A DNA stretch of 31,423 nt from a virus: the IMG/VR virus record IMGVR_UViG_3300024354_000051, positions 1-31,423 of that record. One strand, given 5' to 3'. The notes under the pieces were generated by a model, which ran no database searches, was not told the origin of the DNA, and saw only the letters and a program-made list of their open reading frames with translations. Within the stretch, counting starts at the first letter, position 1. Every line of letters begins with the position of its first letter. The position numbers and the translations under genes were made by a program. Shown in pieces: positions 28,353 through 31,423 of the stretch.

Positions 28353-28525
28353 ATTACCCATCTAAAGAAACCTATTTAATACAGTTAGAAAATGAAACAT
28401 TACGAGAAAGAGTTAAAGCCCTCAAAGAAAGAATTAAAGAGTTGGAACTATTGGTCAATGCCCAATCTAAAGCCAAGACCGAAAACGCACCTGGAACAAA
28501 TCCAGGAGGCACAAAGAATCATTGA
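28349..28525 (+). CDS. Small coiled-coil protein (58 aa) upstream of and overlapping the DnaA-like gene
   Basis: The ATG overlaps the preceding TGA (ATGA). Residues ~8-40 form a leucine-zipper-like helix (YLIQLENETLRERVKALK followed by ERIKELELLVNAQ), then a Gly/Pro/Asn-rich tail ending in GGTKNH. It overlaps the DnaA-like gene in another frame by 68 bases. A dimerising partner of that protein is conceivable but not shown. Confidence 0.55.
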   Translation: MNYPSKETYLIQLENETLRERVKALKERIKELELLVNAQSKAKTENAPGTNPGGTKNH

Positions 28526-28784
28526 GGTGGTTTGTCACTATTACGAATATTCCTATAAAGACCTTGTTGGTAAATATAGGGCTCCAGCTTTGGTAATAGC
28601 GAGGCACATTGCCATTCAATTTATCAAAAGCAAGACTGATTTAAGCCTAAAAGAGATTGGCAAATTGTTTGACCGAGATCATACTACCATTATTCATGCC
28701 CTTAGGAATATAGAAGCCAAAAGGACTCATCCTTATGATGAAAGCGTAAAAACCGACCTTTTTAACATTAATTTAATACTTTAA
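28458..28784 (+). CDS. Stand-alone DnaA domain IV-like DNA-binding protein
   Basis: 108 residues from the ATG at 28458. The sequence is the C-terminal DNA-binding domain of the bacterial initiator DnaA: 'IIEVVCHYYEYSYKDLVGKYRAP' (start of domain IV), 'LVIARHIAIQFIKSKTDLSLKEIGKLF' and the signature 'FDRDHTTIIHALRNIE', in which the D-H-T-T loop contacts the DnaA box. The AAA+ ATPase domain is absent. An ATG at 28392 would add 22 residues in a stretch overlapping the coiled-coil gene. Two TTATTCACA boxes lie in the 59 bases directly downstream, between this gene and the annealase gene, suggesting a regulator or an origin-binding role. Confidence 0.88.
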   Translation: MPNLKPRPKTHLEQIQEAQRIIEVVCHYYEYSYKDLVGKYRAPALVIARHIAIQFIKSKTDLSLKEIGKLFDRDHTTIIHALRNIEAKRTHPYDESVKTDLFNINLIL

Positions 28785-28789
28785 AGAGG

Positions 28790-28798
28790 TTATTCACA
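28790..28798 (+). promoter_or_regulatory. DnaA box TTATTCACA (first)
   Basis: Fits the DnaA box consensus TTWTNCACA exactly. It starts five bases after the stop of the DnaA-like gene, upstream of the -7 element at 28809. A 10-base version (TTATTCACAA) is repeated at 28821. Confidence 0.65.
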
Positions 28799-28808
28799 AT
28801 AGAATTAG

Positions 28809-28816
28809 TATATTTG
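28809..28816 (+). promoter_or_regulatory. Promoter element TATATTTG before the annealase gene
   Basis: Matches TAnnTTTG and lies between the two DnaA boxes, 27 bases before the annealase ATG. The first box covers the expected spacer/-33 area and the second the expected transcription start, so a bound DnaA-type protein should affect this promoter. Confidence 0.5.
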
Positions 28817-28820
28817 ATTA

Positions 28821-28829
28821 TTATTCACA
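28821..28829 (+). promoter_or_regulatory. DnaA box TTATTCACA (second)
   Basis: Identical to and in the same orientation as the box at 28790, 31 bases (about three helical turns) downstream. It would overlap or closely follow the transcription start of the annealase promoter. Confidence 0.65.
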
Positions 28830-28843
28830 AGTAAAACAAACGT

Positions 28844-29554
28844 ATGGAACTGCAAAAAACACTGGTTTATACTAAAGACCAGGTCGAGTTAATCAAGACT
28901 CAAATCGCACCAGATGCGACAATGGATGAACTAAAACTATTCCTTTACCAAGCACAACGCACTGGATTAGATGCTTTGTCAAGGCAGATTTATTGCATCC
29001 ACCGAAACACTAAATTGCCCAACGGATCATATGGCAAAAAGATGACCATTCAAACATCAATTGATGGTTTCCGAGTAATTGCCGAAAGGTCTGGAACTTA
29101 TGCTGGACAATCCGAGCCAATTTTTACAACCGATGCCAATGGAAACTTGGAGTCTTGTAAAATATCGGTATTTAGATTTAAAGGAGATATAAGATACGAG
29201 GCAGCCGTTGGAGTGGCTTACTGGTCCGAATATGTACAAACGGATAAAAGTGGCAACCCAATGGGTTTATGGGGTTCTAAGCCGAGAATTATGTTGGCTA
29301 AGGTATGTGAGTCAATTGCACTTAGAAAGGCATTTCCTCAAGACTTGAGTGGTCTTTACACTGGCGATGAATTGCCAGAGGAAATTGTTGAGAAATCCCC
29401 TTACATCAAACGACACGAAACATTTGAAGACTTAGAATTGGCGATTGATTTGTGTCTAAACTTAAATGAGTTAGTAAAGTTATATGAACTCAACTTACAC
29501 CAAGAAAGCGACAAAATGAAATTATTGTTTACTACTAAAAAAGAGACTTTATGA
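28844..29554 (+). CDS. bet: Bet/RecT-family single-strand annealing protein
   Basis: 236 residues. The lambda Bet pattern is clear: 'IKTQIAPDATMDELKLFLYQAQRTGLDALSRQIYCIHR' (residues ~17-53), 'MTIQTSIDGFRVIAERSGTYAGQSEP' and 'WGSKPRIMLAKVCESIALRKAFPQDLSGLYTGDE'. These proteins anneal complementary strands in phage recombination. No exonuclease gene is directly visible nearby, though lambda-type systems pair the two. The ATG is preceded by the ACGT leader motif. The end overlaps the next gene by four bases. Confidence 0.93.
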   Translation: MELQKTLVYTKDQVELIKTQIAPDATMDELKLFLYQAQRTGLDALSRQIYCIHRNTKLPNGSYGKKMTIQTSIDGFRVIAERSGTYAGQSEPIFTTDANGNLESCKISVFRFKGDIRYEAAVGVAYWSEYVQTDKSGNPMGLWGSKPRIMLAKVCESIALRKAFPQDLSGLYTGDELPEEIVEKSPYIKRHETFEDLELAIDLCLNLNELVKLYELNLHQESDKMKLLFTTKKETL

Positions 29555-29739
29555 AAGCAATAGAAATGTACATTTTGAAGTTAGATCAAACAATCAAGGA
29601 CTCTAAAAGAGCACCAAATCAAGATGTGGTCAAAACAATGGAGGCTTGTTTACAATTAGCCAAAGACCTTTACGAGATGGAAAAACAAGGGGATGAACTT
29701 ATCCAACAATTATTTAAAGCTATAAAAGTAAAACCATGA
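29551..29739 (+). CDS. Small helical protein (62 aa)
   Basis: Coupled to both neighbours by ATGA overlaps. Entirely helical in appearance (IEMYILKLDQTIKDSKRA; VKTMEACLQLAKDLYEMEKQGDELIQQLFKAI). Unknown function; a place beside the annealase suggests a role in recombination or replication. Confidence 0.62.
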   Translation: MKAIEMYILKLDQTIKDSKRAPNQDVVKTMEACLQLAKDLYEMEKQGDELIQQLFKAIKVKP

Positions 29740-30155
29740 ACGATTTATTAATCTGGTCTGTCGCACCAACTAAAGCCGACATTGAAAAGTATTGTGATAA
29801 CATTGCAAACGAGTTATCGGATGGATTGACAAAACCAGAGGATGTGGCAGTTAAAATAGGAGCCATTGAGGTATTTGCTAAAACCTTACGATCTAAAGCA
29901 GAGGAACACATTGTTGATTTCCTTAACAAATGCCCTAAAGGTGCATACAATCATTTAGGTGCTGATTTAAAGTTAAAGGACTCTCAAACTTATGATTATG
30001 GGGCATATTCCGAGAGATGGGCAGAATTACAAGCCCAAATTGATGTACTTAAAGCCGAGCAAAAGGAAATCGAAGAAAACGGCAAGAAATTCGAAAGAGG
30101 TCAAATCCCATTGAAGACCTATAAACAAACTTATTCAATCACTTTAAACAAATAA
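29736..30155 (+). CDS. Hypothetical protein of the recombination block (139 aa)
   Basis: 139 residues; 'TKADIEKYCDNIANELSDGLTKPEDVAVKIGAIEVFAKTLRSKAEEHIVDFLNK' is one helical domain, followed by a short beta-like 'GADLKLKDSQTYDYGAYSERW' and a coiled coil (LQAQIDVLKAEQKEIEENGKKF). Similar proteins often accompany Bet/RecT genes in Bacteroidota phages. No enzymatic motif is seen. Confidence 0.68.
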   Translation: MNDLLIWSVAPTKADIEKYCDNIANELSDGLTKPEDVAVKIGAIEVFAKTLRSKAEEHIVDFLNKCPKGAYNHLGADLKLKDSQTYDYGAYSERWAELQAQIDVLKAEQKEIEENGKKFERGQIPLKTYKQTYSITLNK

Positions 30156-30157
30156 AA

Positions 30158-30439
30158 ATGATAGTATTAAACATCAAAAAAGAGGACATCAAATTCACTA
30201 AGCACAAGAACGGCAACCATTATGCAACCATTGTAGTTGAGAAACGCAAAGAGGTTGACAAGTACGACAACACTCACACAGTTTATAACGGACAAACTGC
30301 AACCGAAAGAGCCGAGAAAGCCAAAAAGGAATATTGTGGCAATGGAAAAGAATATGTTTGGAGTCCAGAGGGAAAGAACGAGTTTAAGACTGTTAAGGTT
30401 ACCGAAATACCAGTTGATAATGATGATTTACCATTTTAA
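30158..30439 (+). CDS. Small protein with SSB-like acidic C-terminal tip (93 aa)
   Basis: A beta-rich N-terminal part (IVLNIKKEDIKFTKHKNGNHYATIVVEKRKEVDKYDNTHTVY) is followed by a basic helix (TATERAEKAKKEYCG) and a beta segment, ending in VDNDDLPF. The last five residues match the D-D-(I/L)-P-F tip by which bacterial SSB proteins recruit partners. It lies in the recombination/replication block. It may be a small single-strand binding protein or a decoy that binds SSB-interacting host proteins; the body is too short and different for a normal SSB. Confidence 0.68.
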   Translation: MIVLNIKKEDIKFTKHKNGNHYATIVVEKRKEVDKYDNTHTVYNGQTATERAEKAKKEYCGNGKEYVWSPEGKNEFKTVKVTEIPVDNDDLPF

Positions 30440-30453
30440 CATAAGATTAACGT

Positions 30454-30765
30454 ATGAAGACATTATTTGATGATTTGGAAACTAAGGAACACAAATGGTT
30501 TGTTGAATACGACAAAGAAAACCCAGAGATTTATGAGTTTTTTAAGCGTTATTCTTTAACGGCAATTCAACGAGGGCATAAGAATTTATCAGCCGAGTTT
30601 ATCTTCAATGTGATTAGATGGGAGACTCCCATTAAAGCTGGGGATGACTTTAAAATAAACAACAATGCCAAACCATTTTACGCTCGAAAGTTTATGAGGG
30701 AATTTCCCCAATATGAGGGATTTTTCCGCAAAAGAACCAGTAAAGCCGACCAGGTTTACTATTAA
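30454..30765 (+). CDS. Hypothetical conserved phage protein (103 aa)
   Basis: Starts after the AACGT leader motif. It has the order 'WFVEYDKENPEIYEFFKRYSLTAIQRGHKNLSAEFIFNVIRWET', 'FKINNNAKPFYARKFMREFPQYEGFFRKR', which I recognise as a widespread phage protein of unknown function, usually in replication regions. The basic residues and 'NNNAKPFYARKF' segment suggest nucleic-acid contact. It is the last gene before the structured leader of the replication gene. Confidence 0.72.
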   Translation: MKTLFDDLETKEHKWFVEYDKENPEIYEFFKRYSLTAIQRGHKNLSAEFIFNVIRWETPIKAGDDFKINNNAKPFYARKFMREFPQYEGFFRKRTSKADQVYY

Positions 30766-30770
30766 AGTCT

Positions 30771-30778
30771 TATATTTG
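30771..30778 (+). promoter_or_regulatory. Promoter element TATATTTG before the structured leader
   Basis: Matches TAnnTTTG and starts five bases after the stop of the preceding gene. Transcription from here would start near 30783, exactly at the first leader hairpin. Confidence 0.48.
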
Positions 30779-30782
30779 TTCC

Positions 30783-30866
30783 AGGTATTGCAGACCTATT
30801 ACGAACTTTTTGCCCTTGATACAACCTACTATCTGCAATGTAGTAGGGGGTTGATAGGGCTTTTTT
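30783..30866 (+). ncRNA. Structured leader RNA with complementary loops and terminator-like hairpin
   Basis: Hairpin 1: AGGT (30783-30786) pairs with ACCT (30794-30797), loop ATTGCAG. Hairpin 2: CCTACTA (30825-30831) pairs with TAGTAGG (30841-30847), extended by GCCCT (30812-30816) with AGGGC (30856-30860) and possibly CAACC with GGTTG; its loop TCTGCAATG contains CTGCAAT, the exact complement of loop 1. Six T residues (30861-30866) follow. The result could be an attenuator in front of the gene at 30870 or a short stand-alone RNA of about 84 bases. No known riboswitch class is recognised. Confidence 0.55.
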
Positions 30867-30869
30867 ATT

Positions 30870-31423
30870 ATGAAGAAAAATGATTTCTACTTTAGCCATG
30901 ATTACAATTCGGCTAATGATACTAAAATCCTATTTCTTAGGCATCAATTAGGGATGGAGGGATATGGGATTTATTGGTTTCTTATTGAACAATTAGCCAT
31001 TGCTGGAGGTAAATTACCACTTGATCTTATTCCAATTTTGGCAATGCAGATGCAATCAACCGATGTTAAGGTAAAGGGTGTTGTTTTAAACTTTGATCTA
31101 TTTAAAATTGAACATGAGGAGTTTTATTCGGATCGTTTACAAAAGCATCTTGAACTAAGAACAAAGTTGTCCGATAGTGGCAAAAATGGTGCTGCTAATA
31201 GGTGGGGTAATAGGGGGGCTAATGGGGTGGCTATTGGGGAGGTTAATGCAAAGGAAAGGAAAGGAAAGGAAAGTAAAGGAAAGGAAAACAAAGTAAAGGT
31301 TAGTAGGCAAACCCTATTTAGTGAGACCGAGTTTAATGATCTTGATAAATTCAAGGAAGCGTTTATAGGTACTCAATATGAAAATGCAAACTTTGAATAT
31401 TATCACGAAGTCATAAAGAACTG
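30870..31423 (+). CDS. Replication protein with DUF4373 (Lin1244/Lin1753-type) N-terminal domain, 3' truncated
   Basis: The N-terminus 'MKKNDFYFSHDYNSANDTKI', then 'LFLRHQLGMEGYGIYWFLIEQLAIAGGKLPL', matches the DUF4373-type winged-helix domain found in phage DnaD-like replication proteins (residues ~4-60). 'FYSDRLQKHLELRTKLSDSGKNGAANRWG' ends the domain. A low-complexity linker rich in Lys, Glu, Gly follows (KERKGKESKGKENKVKV). The gene runs off the window without a stop. It probably initiates phage DNA replication. The start codon lies four bases after the T tract of the leader hairpin. Confidence 0.75.
   Translation, partial: MKKNDFYFSHDYNSANDTKILFLRHQLGMEGYGIYWFLIEQLAIAGGKLPLDLIPILAMQMQSTDVKVKGVVLNFDLFKIEHEEFYSDRLQKHLELRTKLSDSGKNGAANRWGNRGANGVAIGEVNAKERKGKESKGKENKVKVSRQTLFSETEFNDLDKFKEAFIGTQYENANFEYYHEVIKN
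31204..31239 (+). other. Four G-runs, candidate G-quadruplex
   Basis: Runs of four, six, four and four G (31204-31207, 31213-31218, 31224-31227, 31236-31239) are spaced by five, five and eight bases in an otherwise AT-rich genome. The sequence fits a relaxed quadruplex pattern on the coding strand. It encodes the Gly-rich linker of the replication protein. Confidence 0.5.
31251..31300 (+). repeat. AAGGA pentanucleotide tandem repeat (about ten units)
   Basis: Ten five-base units, six of them exactly AAGGA and the first four perfect in tandem, the others one- or two-base variants. It lies within the coding sequence, so gain or loss of one unit would shift the frame. Purine-only strand bias continues from the G-runs just upstream. 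Confidence 0.85.

Noticed and set aside
30237-30470. 77-residue frame overlapping the SSB-tip protein
   Set aside because: It lies in another frame over a gene with a conserved end and good start; its own composition (Lys/Arg/Thr-rich) has no motif.
30783-30866. Structured leader as a tRNA
   Set aside because: No cloverleaf, no TTC-type arm and no CCA-acceptor layout; the T tract and long second stem fit an attenuator or short RNA.

Overview
The window is a 31.4 kb stretch of a tailed-phage genome (siphovirus with an HK97-type head), or of a prophage, with every recognisable gene on the + strand. A Bacteroidota host is the best inference. The DNA is AT-rich. Ten gene starts or gene groups are preceded by copies of the Bacteroidota -7 promoter element TAnnTTTG, and Shine-Dalgarno sites are mostly absent, replaced by A-rich leaders. 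Several hypothetical proteins resemble those that recur in Bacteroidota phages. No integrase, CRISPR array, tRNA or rRNA is visible, so lifestyle cannot be decided from this segment.

Layout: (1) 1-1542: the 3' end of a cytosine-C5 DNA methyltransferase overlapped by a second long reading frame, then a NinG-like nuclease and two small unknowns. (2) 1566-8208: packaging and head genes: terminase small and large subunits, portal, a Dps-like unknown, an unknown, a Mu F-like protein, prohead protease and major capsid protein, closed by a clear terminator. (3) 8306-14955: head-tail connector, joining and completion proteins, tail tube, tail-assembly chaperones joined by a predicted -1 frameshift, a short tape measure and a tail-tip protein. 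(4) 14966-19478: two tandem tail-tube-like paralogues, the second extended into a modular protein with four Thr/Ser-rich mucin-like linkers, followed by three overlapping or adjacent glycosyltransferase genes. (5) 19526-24129: a small baseplate-like protein and a 1412-residue tail fibre ending in a self-cleaving S74 chaperone domain. (6) 24150-27174: a lysis cassette of small membrane proteins, an overlapping spanin-like pair, a holin-like protein, an M15 peptidase and a lysozyme-like muramidase. (7) 27175-27391: a control region with a terminator, phased repeats, a palindrome, a promoter and a leader hairpin. (8) 27392-31423: early/replication genes: a ribbon-helix-helix regulator, a stand-alone DnaA domain IV protein with two DnaA boxes just downstream, a Bet/RecT annealase, a small protein with an SSB-like acidic tip, a structured RNA leader, and a DUF4373-type replication protein cut by the window edge.

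The most unusual points are: the apparent dual-frame coding in the methyltransferase end; a possible virion-glycosylation cassette (mucin-like tail protein plus three glycosyltransferases inside the tail module); a phage DnaA-domain-IV protein paired with two TTATTCACA boxes flanking the annealase promoter; a compact leader RNA whose two hairpin loops are complementary and whose second hairpin looks like a terminator; and a G-run plus AAGGA-repeat block inside the putative replication-initiator gene that could be an origin. All function calls come from reading the sequence by eye; no database search was run.
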